Source: CAXYVC01 sp964292295
GTDB lineage: Bacteria; Acidobacteriota; Holophagae; Holophagales; Holophagaceae
Reading direction: 5' to 3'
Length of the DNA stretch: 8,443 nt
NCBI GenBank assembly: GCA_964292295.1
Contig: CAXYVC010000119.1
Span: 1-8,443 of the forward strand
Shown here: one piece after another, positions 1-5,693 of the stretch
Position numbering within the stretch: position 1 is the first letter of the stretch
Layout of the letters: every line of letters starts with the position of its first letter
The notes under the pieces: generated by a model
Told to the model about the DNA's origin: nothing
The model's database searches: none
Seen by the model: only the letters and a program-made list of their open reading frames with translations
Translations under genes and position numbers: made by a program

Positions 1-1
1 C

Positions 2-238
2 GCCTGTGCCCGGCCCCAGCCCCGCCCCCAGGTGGTGAAGGTCCCCGTGGCCACACCTGCGCCGCCCCCCCCCCTGCCGCCGCGCCCCGCGCTGCCCTCC
101 GCCCAGCTCGGGCCCGAACCGAGCCTGGAAGCCCTCCTGAAGGCCCTGCTCGCCGACCGCGAGCTGCTCGCCGCCTGGGCTCTGGACCTGGAGACCCGCC
201 TGAAGGCCTACCTGCCCGCCAAGGAGCCCGTCCGATGA
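2..238 (+). CDS. C-terminal part of an Rz1-like outer-membrane spanin (partial, runs off left edge)
   Basis: The reading frame is open to the left edge of the window. GTG codons at 32 and 35 have no Shine-Dalgarno sequence before them, so the true start is probably upstream and this is a fragment. The first visible residues are Ala-Cys-Ala, which would fit the last Ala and the lipidated Cys of a lipobox. A Pro/Ala-rich stretch follows (PVATPAPPPPLPPRPALP), then a short helical end rich in Leu, Ala, Glu and Arg containing an AAW motif. Proline-rich lipoproteins ending in such a helix are typical of Rz1-type o-spanins, which with an inner-membrane partner fuse the two membranes at lysis. Its position just before the head genes matches the end of the Mu lysis module. 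The gene ends in an ATGA overlap with the next one. The family call is an inference from composition and context; the signal peptide is outside the window. Confidence 0.5.
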   Translation, partial: ACARPQPRPQVVKVPVATPAPPPPLPPRPALPSAQLGPEPSLEALLKALLADRELLAAWALDLETRLKAYLPAKEPVR

Positions 239-480
239 CCCGACGCAAAGCCGCCCCCGCCTGCCAGGGCTGCCAGTTCGATCCCATGGCGGCCGGTCGC
301 ATCGAAGGCCGCCTGGAGGCGGTTCTCAAGAACCAGGAAGAGGACCGGAAGACCCTTAAGGCCATGGATGCCCGCCTCCGGCACGTGGAGAACCGCTCCG
401 CGATCGCCGGGGCCGTGGGCGGGGCCCTCATGGCCATCGGCGTGAACTTCGCCGGCTGGATGCTCCGGGGGAAGAGCTGA
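235..480 (+). CDS. Small single-pass membrane protein with coiled coil (holin/XhlA-like or DUF2730-like)
   Basis: An 81-residue protein. The start ATG at 235 overlaps the upstream TGA (ATGA), and AAGGAG at 221-226 lies 8 bases before it. The N-terminus is basic with a CQGC pair (Cys10 and Cys13). Residues about 20-54 form a charged amphipathic helix that looks like a coiled coil, and residues about 55-77 (AIAGAVGGALMAIGVNFAGW) form one hydrophobic, Gly/Ala-rich membrane helix ending in a short basic tail. Cytoplasmic coiled coil followed by a C-terminal membrane helix is the layout of XhlA-type hemolysis/holin accessory proteins. Mu-like phages also carry small membrane proteins (DUF2730, Mu gp25) at this map position, although those usually have the helix at the N-terminus. 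Lysis accessory function is inferred from topology and from the neighbouring spanin-like gene; the CxxC pair is unexplained. Confidence 0.6.
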   Translation: MTRRKAAPACQGCQFDPMAAGRIEGRLEAVLKNQEEDRKTLKAMDARLRHVENRSAIAGAVGGALMAIGVNFAGWMLRGKS

Positions 481-977
481 TGGCTCATCCGCCGGAAAAG
501 CGCCAGGCGCTGCGCGGCCTCTACGTCCACAAGGGCCTGGGCCTCGACCAGGCTGCCCGCAGCCTGGACGTGTCCGGACGCACGGCCACCCGCTGGAAGC
601 AGGACGCGGCCGACCAGGGCGACGACTGGGACAAGGCGCGCGCTGCCAACCTGCTCGCCGGCGAGGGCGCCGAGGCCGTGAGCCGGGCGGTGCTGGAGTC
701 CTTCCTGAACCTCTTCCAGACCACCGTGGAACAGATCCAGGGGGAGGCGATGAAGCCCCTGGACAAGGCCGAGGCCATGAGCCGCCTGGCCGACGCCTAC
801 ACCAAGACCACCAAGGCCATCCAGCGCAGTGCCCCCGAGCTGTCCCGCCTGGCGGTGGCCTCGGAGGTGATCCAGGCCTTCGCCAAGTTCATCAAGGCCA
901 AGCACCCAGCCCTGGCGCCCGGCCTCCTGGAGGTGCTGGAACCCTTCAGCGAGCACGTGGTGACCCTCTATGGCTGA
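480..977 (+). CDS. DUF1804 family protein, Mu gp27-like small terminase subunit
   Basis: A 165-residue protein, the usual size for DUF1804. It probably binds phage DNA and hands it to the large terminase for packaging. The N-terminus holds a helix-turn-helix (residues about 21-43, GLDQAARSLDVSGRTATRWK), of the kind small terminases use for pac recognition. The rest is helical and ends with the family-typical FAKFIKAKHPALAPGLLEVLEPF. The start ATG at 480 shares its A with the upstream TGA (TGATG), with a purine-rich GGGGGAAGAG just before. The stop overlaps the terminase start by 8 bases. Immediate adjacency to the large terminase matches the gp27-gp28 order in Mu. Family assignment rests on the HTH, the C-terminal motif and synteny. 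Confidence 0.88.
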   Translation: MAHPPEKRQALRGLYVHKGLGLDQAARSLDVSGRTATRWKQDAADQGDDWDKARAANLLAGEGAEAVSRAVLESFLNLFQTTVEQIQGEAMKPLDKAEAMSRLADAYTKTTKAIQRSAPELSRLAVASEVIQAFAKFIKAKHPALAPGLLEVLEPFSEHVVTLYG

Positions 978-2592
978 GCGGCTCACCAAGCGCGCCTTCC
1001 TGGCCCAGATCGCCGATTTGGCCGAGGGCTTCCGCCGGGACATCGAGGCCAGCGTGGAGGGCTTCGACCCGGATCCGGAGGCTCGGCAGACGCGCCTCAA
1101 GCTGGCCCAGGAAAGCCTGGAAGCCTTCGGGAAGACCTACTTCCCCCACTACATCCAGTCCGAGCCCAGCCTGCTGCACGGCTTCCTCTTCGAGCGCCTG
1201 CCCCGGATGGCCCGGGCCAAGGGCGGCGCCAAGCTCGCGGTGGCCGCGCCTCGCGGAGAAGCGAAGTCGACCATCACCACCCTGATCTTCGTGATCTGGT
1301 GCATCACCCATCGGCTGAAGCACTACATCCCCATCATCATGGACGCCTTCGACCAGGCGGCCACCATGCTCGAGGCCATCAAGGCGGAGCTGGAGGCCAA
1401 CGCCCGCCTGCAGATGGACTATCCCGAGGCCTGCGGCCAGGGCCGCGTCTGGCAGGCAGGGGTCATCGTCACCGCCGGCGGCGTGAAGGTGCAGGCTTTC
1501 GGCAGCGGCAAGCGCATGCGCGGCCTGCGCCACGGTCCCCACCGCCCCGATCTGGTCATCTGCGACGACCTGGAGAACGACGAGAACGTCCGCAGCCCCG
1601 AGCAGCGGGACAAGCTGGAGGCCTGGTTCAAGAAGGCCGTGCTCAAGCTGGGCCTGGCAGACGACAGCCTCGACGTGGTGGTCATCGGGACGGTCCTCCA
1701 CTACGACTCCCTGCTGGCCCGCCTGCTGAAGAACGCCTTCTGGGAGGCAAAGGTCTTCCGGGCCGTCGTGACCTGGCCGGCGCGCATGGACCTCTGGGAC
1801 AAGTGGGAGGAGATCTACCTGAACCAGGGGGACAAGGCCGCCGAGGCCTTCCACCGGGCCTCCCGGGCGGACATGGAGCGGGGAGCCGTGGTGAGCTGGC
1901 CGGCCATGCGCCCCCTCGTGAAGCTCATGGCCATCCGGGCCCGGGACGGCCACGCGGCCTTCGACTCCGAGCTGCAGAACGACCCCATCAACAGCGAGGA
2001 AAGCACCTTCAAGGCAACCTTCTGGGTCGACGAAAGCCCGCGCTGGATCTTCTTCGGGGCCTGCGATCCCTCCCTGGGCCGTCTGGGCCAGAGCCGCGAC
2101 CCGAGCGCCATCCTGGTGGGCGGGATCGACCGCGCCACAGGGTGGCTGGACGTGGTGGAGGCCTCCATCGCCCGGCGGCTGCCCGACAAGATCATCGAGG
2201 ACGTGATCAAGGCCCAGCTCCGCTGGAACTGTCTCGCCTGGGCCATTGAATCCGTCCAGTTCCAGGAGTTCTTCCGCACCGAGCTGGTGAAGCGCAGCGC
2301 GGCCCGCGGTGTGCCTGTGCCGGCGCGGCCCGTGGTGCCACACGCGGACAAGGCGCTGCGCATCGAGAGTCTGAGCCCCCATGTCAACAATGGCCTGATC
2401 CGGTTCCACCCGTCCCAGACGACGCTGCTGGACCAGCTGCGCCACTGGCCCATGGCGGACCATGACGACGGTCCGGATGCCCTGGAAATGCTCTGGAAAC
2501 TGGCCACGGGTGCCTGCGTGGACTACGCCTACCGGCCCGTCGCCGGACGGGAGCACACCCGGGGCCTGCGCGGCCGGAAAGGAGCCTACTGA
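970..2592 (+). CDS. Mu-like phage terminase large subunit (gp28-like)
   Basis: A 540-residue packaging motor with an N-terminal ATPase and a C-terminal RNase H-like nuclease. The Walker A-like loop is at residues 93-101 (APRGEAKST), and Walker B is at about 193-201 (PDLVICDDL), where adjacent Asp-Asp gives the catalytic acid. A coupling-type segment is VVVIGTVLHYDSL at about 236-248. The nuclease half begins near residue 360 (FFGACDPSLG, Asp366), continues with AIES (Glu427) and ends with HDDGPDALEM (residues 498-507), supplying the metal-binding acidic residues. ATG at 970 overlaps the upstream gene by 8 bases with only a weak ribosome site, so its translation is probably coupled to gp27. 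All core motifs are intact, so the protein should be functional. Although Mu itself packages by a headful mechanism from the host-flanked end, nothing in this sequence tests that here. Confidence 0.95.
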   Translation: MAERLTKRAFLAQIADLAEGFRRDIEASVEGFDPDPEARQTRLKLAQESLEAFGKTYFPHYIQSEPSLLHGFLFERLPRMARAKGGAKLAVAAPRGEAKSTITTLIFVIWCITHRLKHYIPIIMDAFDQAATMLEAIKAELEANARLQMDYPEACGQGRVWQAGVIVTAGGVKVQAFGSGKRMRGLRHGPHRPDLVICDDLENDENVRSPEQRDKLEAWFKKAVLKLGLADDSLDVVVIGTVLHYDSLLARLLKNAFWEAKVFRAVVTWPARMDLWDKWEEIYLNQGDKAAEAFHRASRADMERGAVVSWPAMRPLVKLMAIRARDGHAAFDSELQNDPINSEESTFKATFWVDESPRWIFFGACDPSLGRLGQSRDPSAILVGGIDRATGWLDVVEASIARRLPDKIIEDVIKAQLRWNCLAWAIESVQFQEFFRTELVKRSAARGVPVPARPVVPHADKALRIESLSPHVNNGLIRFHPSQTTLLDQLRHWPMADHDDGPDALEMLWKLATGACVDYAYRPVAGREHTRGLRGRKGAY

Positions 2593-4154
2593 TGCCCACC
2601 CTGCTGGACGCCTACGGCAACCCCGTGGACCTGGCCCGCCTCCGGGAGGAAGTGGCCTCCCCCGGCCTCACCTCCGTGCGCCAGGTCCTCTCCGGGCATC
2701 CGACCCATGGCCTCACCCCTCGGCGGCTCCAGCGCCTGCTCCAGGCCTCCGAGGCCGGGGATGCCACCGCCTACCTGGAACTGGCCGAGGAGATGGAGGA
2801 GAAGGACCTCCACTACCGGGCCCAGCTGCAGACCCGCAAGCTGGCCGTGGCTGGACTGGAGCTGGTGGTGGAGGCCGCCAGCGACGCGAAGGAGGACCAG
2901 GCGGATGCCGACCTGGTGCGCGAGGCCCTTGCCCTGGAGGGGCTGGAAGACGCCCTGGTGGACATCCTGGATGGTCTTGGGAAGGGCTTCTCCGTGACCG
3001 AGATCCTCTGGGACACGGCCGGGAAGGCCTGGATGCCGACGCAGTTGGTTTGGCGCGACCCACGGTGGTTCCACGTCAGCCCGGAGGACGGGCACACCCT
3101 GCGCCTCCTGAACGGTGGCCTCCCCGAGGACCTGCCGCCCTTCAAGTTCATCCTCCACCGCCCGAAGCTCAAGAGCGGCATCCCCATCCGGGGCGGCCTG
3201 GCGCGGGCCTCCGCCTGGGCCTACCTCTTCGCCAACTACGTCCTGAAGGACTGGGTGGGCTTCTGCGAACTCTTCGGCCAGCCCCTCCGCATCGGGAAAT
3301 ACGCCTCCGGGACCGGAGAGGAGCAGGTCGCCATCCTGGAGCGTGCCGTGGCCTCCATCGGCACGGACGCTGCCGCCGTCATCCCGGAGGGCATGGCGAT
3401 CGAGTTCATCAAGCACGAGGTGACGGGATCCTCGGACCTCTACGACCGCCTGCTCACCAAGCTGGAAGCGCGGGTGACCCTGGCCGTCCTGGGCCAGACC
3501 CTCACCTCCGGCCAGCTGGGGAAGGGGGGCGGCGGCAGCCTGGCCCTCGGCAAGATCCACGACGAAGTCCGCAAGGACATCATGGCGAGCGACGCGCGCC
3601 AGCTGGCCGCCACCCTGCGCCGCGACCTGGTGAAGCCCCTCCTGGACCTGAACCGGGGCCCCCGGGCGAGCTACCCCAAGGTGCGCTTCCAGATCGAGGA
3701 GCGGGAGGACATCCAGGCCCTCAGCGAGGCCCTGGAGCGCCTGGTGCCCCTGGGGCTGCGGGTCGAGCAGAGCGTCGTGCGGGACCGCCTGGGACTTCCG
3801 GACCCTCCCAAGACCGAGGACGTGGAGCTGCTGGGCGCGCCCCAACCCGCCCCTGCGCCCGCTGCCCCCGCGCCCACCGCGAGTGCGGCCCACCGCCAGG
3901 CCGCCCCCAAGGATGCCCCCAAGGATGCCCTGGACCGCCTGGCAGAGCTGGCCCTCTCCGACTGGAAGCCCCAAGCGGATCCCCTCGTGGTTCCCATCCT
4001 GGAGCGCCTGGAGGCCGCCCAGACCCTGGAGGCCTTCCAGGCGGCCCTGCTGGAGGCCCAGGCAGCCATGGACCCGTCCGCCCTGGCCGAGATGCTGGCC
4101 CAGGCCTCCTTCACGGCCCGCCTGGCGGGGGCGGCAGGGGACGACCTTGGGTGA
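2592..4154 (+). CDS. DUF935 family portal protein (Mu gp29-like)
   Basis: A 520-residue portal, the ring at the capsid vertex through which DNA enters and leaves. Family-typical stretches include FSVTEILWD (about residues 133-141), the LPPFKFILHRP strand (181-191), WVGFCELFGQPLRIGKY (221-237), and GQTLTSG (301-307) followed by a Gly-rich turn and a helix with HDEVRKDIMASDARQL. Near residue 415 the fold gives way to an Ala/Pro linker (about 415-445, with a small KDAPKDA repeat) and a C-terminal helical segment that recurs in DUF935 proteins. ATG at 2592 shares a base with the upstream TGA (TGATG) and has AAAGGAG at 2578-2584, 7 bases away. This is one of the stronger ribosome sites in the window. 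Its stop overlaps the next gene's TTG start by 8 bases. The order gp28-gp29-gp30 matches Mu. Confidence 0.94.
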   Translation: MPTLLDAYGNPVDLARLREEVASPGLTSVRQVLSGHPTHGLTPRRLQRLLQASEAGDATAYLELAEEMEEKDLHYRAQLQTRKLAVAGLELVVEAASDAKEDQADADLVREALALEGLEDALVDILDGLGKGFSVTEILWDTAGKAWMPTQLVWRDPRWFHVSPEDGHTLRLLNGGLPEDLPPFKFILHRPKLKSGIPIRGGLARASAWAYLFANYVLKDWVGFCELFGQPLRIGKYASGTGEEQVAILERAVASIGTDAAAVIPEGMAIEFIKHEVTGSSDLYDRLLTKLEARVTLAVLGQTLTSGQLGKGGGGSLALGKIHDEVRKDIMASDARQLAATLRRDLVKPLLDLNRGPRASYPKVRFQIEEREDIQALSEALERLVPLGLRVEQSVVRDRLGLPDPPKTEDVELLGAPQPAPAPAAPAPTASAAHRQAAPKDAPKDALDRLAELALSDWKPQADPLVVPILERLEAAQTLEAFQAALLEAQAAMDPSALAEMLAQASFTARLAGAAGDDLG

Positions 4155-5409
4155 CCTGGTCCTGAAGCCCCTTCCGCCCAAGGACGCCCTGGCGGCCTTC
4201 CGGGGGCGCCGGCTGGAGCTGTCGGGCAGCTGGCAGGACCTCTGGCACGAGGAGCACGCCCGGGCCTTCACCGTGGCCCGGGTAGCCAGCCTGGACCTGC
4301 TCCAGTCCGTCCACGAGGAGCTGGGCAAGGCCCTGGAGGCGGGGCTCACCAAGGACCAGTTCCAGAAAGCCATGTTCGGCCGGCTGCAGGCCGAAGGCTG
4401 GCTCGGCGAGGCCAGCCGGGACGCCGAGGGTGCCGCCCGCCTGGGGCGCCCCGGGCGCCTGGACCTGATCTACGACGTCAACCTGCGCACCGCCCATGCG
4501 GCAGGGCAGTGGGGCCGCATCGAGCGCCTGAAGGCGCGGATGCCCTTCCTGCGCTACTCCACCCAGAACGACGCGCGGGTGCGCCCCCAGCACCGGGCCT
4601 GGGAGGGCATCACCCTGCCCGTGGACGACCCCTTCTGGGATACCCACTTCCCCCCCAACGGGTGGCGCTGCCGCTGCACCGTGAGCCAGTGGAGCCAGGC
4701 GGACCTGGAGGCGGCGGGATTCTCCGTCACGCCCCCTGAACACCTGCCCCCGGACGAGCTGGTGCGCTTCGTGAACAAGCGCACGGGCGAGGAAACCTTC
4801 GTGCCCCGGGGCATCGATCCCGGCTGGGCCTACAACCCGGGCAAGGCGGGGAATGCCGCACTGGGCACCCGGCTCGGGGAACGGCTGCTGACCGCAGACC
4901 CCACGCTGGCGTCCCACGCCCTTCAGGCCGCCGGCAGGGCTTTTACGGAACCCCTCAAGGCGCAGCTGCGCAGTTGGGCAGCGGCGGTCGAAGGGGGGGC
5001 CCTCAAGGCTACCGGCAACCAGGTGGTTATCGGCGTCCTCGATCCTCGAACCCTTGCCTATCTGGTTGCTCGTGGCATCCCCCTGGACACGGCGGCCATC
5101 AGCCTGAGCGACCGGGAGTTCCTCCACATGTTGCGCCCTCCCAAAGTCGCCCGGGGAGCGGCCTGGACGGAATCCATGGTGCTGGACCTGCCTGAACGGC
5201 TGCTTTCTCCCGAGGCAATCTATTGGGACACCCAGGATGGCGTCGTGGTCTATGCCTGGGCGACGGAGGACAAGACCGCCAAGGCCGTGATCCGGGTGAA
5301 CTATCGGGTGAAGACCGAGGGAAGGAAGCTTCGCACCAATCTGGTGAAGACGACCGGACTCGTGCATCCAGCGAACCTCGCGAATGCGCGCTATACCCGG
5401 ATCCAATGA
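4147..5409 (+). CDS. MuF-type phage head morphogenesis protein (Mu gp30/F-like) with C-terminal nuclease-like domain
   Basis: A 420-residue minor head protein if it starts at TTG 4147. An earlier GTG in the same frame (3883) would add a low-complexity Arg/Pro/Trp-rich stretch that only shadows the portal gene. TTG 4147 has AGGGG at 4136-4140, 6 bases away, and gives a length close to Mu F. Residues 28-52 (GSWQDLWHEEHARAFTVAR) are typical of the Mu F N-terminus. The MuF signature lies at about 141-179, ending in PNGWRCRC. From about residue 290 to the end (ISLSDREFLHML, then IYWDTQDGVVVYAW, VIRVNYRV, NLVKTTGLV, RYTRI) the sequence resembles the phage Barnase-EndoU-ColicinE5/D-RelE-like nuclease domains found fused to MuF proteins; I judge this by pattern memory, not a search. 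This segment is less G+C rich (about 62 % over four hand-counted lines versus above 70 % upstream) and uses more T-ending codons, suggesting a separately acquired module. Confidence 0.92.
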   Translation: MGDLVLKPLPPKDALAAFRGRRLELSGSWQDLWHEEHARAFTVARVASLDLLQSVHEELGKALEAGLTKDQFQKAMFGRLQAEGWLGEASRDAEGAARLGRPGRLDLIYDVNLRTAHAAGQWGRIERLKARMPFLRYSTQNDARVRPQHRAWEGITLPVDDPFWDTHFPPNGWRCRCTVSQWSQADLEAAGFSVTPPEHLPPDELVRFVNKRTGEETFVPRGIDPGWAYNPGKAGNAALGTRLGERLLTADPTLASHALQAAGRAFTEPLKAQLRSWAAAVEGGALKATGNQVVIGVLDPRTLAYLVARGIPLDTAAISLSDREFLHMLRPPKVARGAAWTESMVLDLPERLLSPEAIYWDTQDGVVVYAWATEDKTAKAVIRVNYRVKTEGRKLRTNLVKTTGLVHPANLANARYTRIQ

Positions 5410-5412
5410 GAG

Positions 5413-5490
5413 GCCGCTGGAGGGGATTCGAACCCCCGAACCGACTGGCGGAAGACTCCGCTAGTTGCCACACCTCTCTGCCCTAGCGGC
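5413..5490 (-). tRNA. tRNA-like gene, isotype undetermined, possibly degenerate
   Basis: Read on the minus strand, this has a textbook T arm: stem GGGGG (5437-5433), loop TTCGAAT (5432-5426), stem CCCCT (5425-5421). A 7-bp acceptor-like stem joins CCGCTAG (5489-5483) to CCAGCGG (5420-5414) with one A-C mismatch, and two further G-C pairs extend it (5490/5413 and 5491/5412). A central hairpin pairs CTAGCGG (5464-5458) with CCGCCAG (5451-5445), again with one A-C mismatch. Its loop is only 6 bases (AGTCTT), not the 7 of an anticodon loop, so no anticodon can be assigned. The D-arm region (5482-5465) is of normal length but shows no good 3-4 bp D stem, position 8 is G rather than T, and no CCA is encoded. 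It is therefore either a degenerate tRNA or a tRNA mimic. A sigma70-like promoter sits exactly upstream. Confidence 0.55.
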
Positions 5491-5498
5491 CCAGGGGA

Positions 5499-5526
5499 AG
5501 TATACGGGGCTTCCCGGGATCGTCCA
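5499..5526 (-). promoter_or_regulatory. Sigma70-like promoter for the minus-strand tRNA-like RNA
   Basis: On the minus strand, TATACT at 5504-5499 is five of six bases of the -10 consensus. Sixteen bases upstream, TGGACG (5526-5521) matches four of six of the -35 consensus. A start 7-8 bases downstream would fall on G at 5492 or 5491, exactly the outer base pair of the tRNA-like fold, so the RNA would be made without a leader. An inverted repeat GGGAAG (5495-5500) / CTTCCC (5510-5515) brackets the -10 and could be an operator. AT-rich hexamers are rare in this G+C-rich DNA, which makes chance less likely, but the promoter is untested. Confidence 0.5.
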
Positions 5527-5594
5527 GGAGGCCCCAGGACGCCCCGGAGGAACCCAGGGGCGGGCCCATGGAGCGGCGCCCCCCCCTCCGCGCG

Positions 5595-5616
5595 TTCTAA
5601 AGGCCTTCTAAAGGCC
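5595..5616 (+). repeat. Perfect tandem 11-bp direct repeat (TTCTAAAGGCC x2)
   Basis: TTCTAAAGGCC occurs at 5595-5605 and again, directly abutting, at 5606-5616. The period of 11 bp is about one helical turn, so a protein binding both copies would contact the same DNA face. The junction also creates the inverted repeat GGCCTT-CTA-AAGGCC (5602-5616). Its place 80-100 bases before the protease start makes it a candidate activator or repressor site. Confidence 0.75.
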
Positions 5617-5629
5617 CTCGTGGGCGTTC

Positions 5630-5645
5630 CTGAAAGGGCTTTCAG
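5630..5645. promoter_or_regulatory. 16-bp dyad CTGAAAG-GG-CTTTCAG
   Basis: Two perfect 7-base half sites separated by GG. As RNA the loop would be too tight for the innermost pair, so it would be a 6-bp hairpin with a GGGC loop; as DNA it is a compact operator-like palindrome. It lies about 49 bases before the TTG start of the protease gene, in the leader where a Mu-type late promoter is expected. No binding protein can be named. Confidence 0.4.
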
Positions 5646-5693
5646 AGGGGGTCCGGGGTGCTGCCCCGAGGGTAGGGCTTTGGAGCCCCCGCC

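Larger units (their letters stand above)
5493..5693 (+). promoter_or_regulatory. Structured leader upstream of the protease gene (position of Mu late promoter P_I)
   Basis: About 200 bases with no open frame of gene size. It contains a perfect tandem 11-bp repeat (5595-5616), a dyad CTGAAAG/CTTTCAG (5630-5645), a hairpin CGGGG-TGCTG-CCCCG (5654-5668), and a hairpin GGGCT-TTGG-AGCCC (5675-5688) that contains the GGAG ribosome site of the next gene. In Mu, late transcription restarts at P_I just before gene I under the activator C, so a late promoter here is expected from knowledge of Mu. No convincing -10/-35 for the plus strand is visible, as would be true of an activator-dependent promoter. 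The regulatory role is inferred from position and the density of dyads. Confidence 0.4.

Noticed and set aside
946..2556. Minus-strand open frame of 536 codons opposite the terminase gene
   Set aside because: Shadow of high-G+C codon use; the translation is Gly/His/Val/Pro-rich with no domain, and the plus strand has an intact terminase.
3883..4146. N-terminal extension of the MuF protein from GTG 3883
   Set aside because: Would overlap the portal by 272 bases and add Arg/Pro/Trp-rich low-complexity residues; TTG 4147 has a ribosome site and gives the family length.
2462..4165. Plus-strand open frame of 567 codons overlapping the portal gene
   Set aside because: Pro/Gly/Arg-rich translation without recognisable structure, in an off frame of a well-supported DUF935 gene.
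2586..4373. Minus-strand open frame of 595 codons opposite the portal and MuF genes
   Set aside because: Low-complexity Gly/Leu/Gln/Val-rich product spanning two plus-strand genes, with no ribosome site; typical antisense artefact of G+C-rich third positions.
4111..5406. Minus-strand open frame of 431 codons opposite the MuF gene
   Set aside because: Composition-driven shadow; the MuF signature and C-terminal domain are on the plus strand.
5413..5490. tRNA-like element as a phage attachment site
   Set aside because: It is internal to the structural operon of a transposing phage type, and no integrase or second att-like copy is visible in the window.
5413..5490. Selenocysteine or long-variable-arm (Ser/Leu) tRNA
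   Set aside because: The extended acceptor stem is suggestive, but there is no TCA anticodon, the molecule is too short, and the space before the central hairpin cannot hold both D and anticodon arms.
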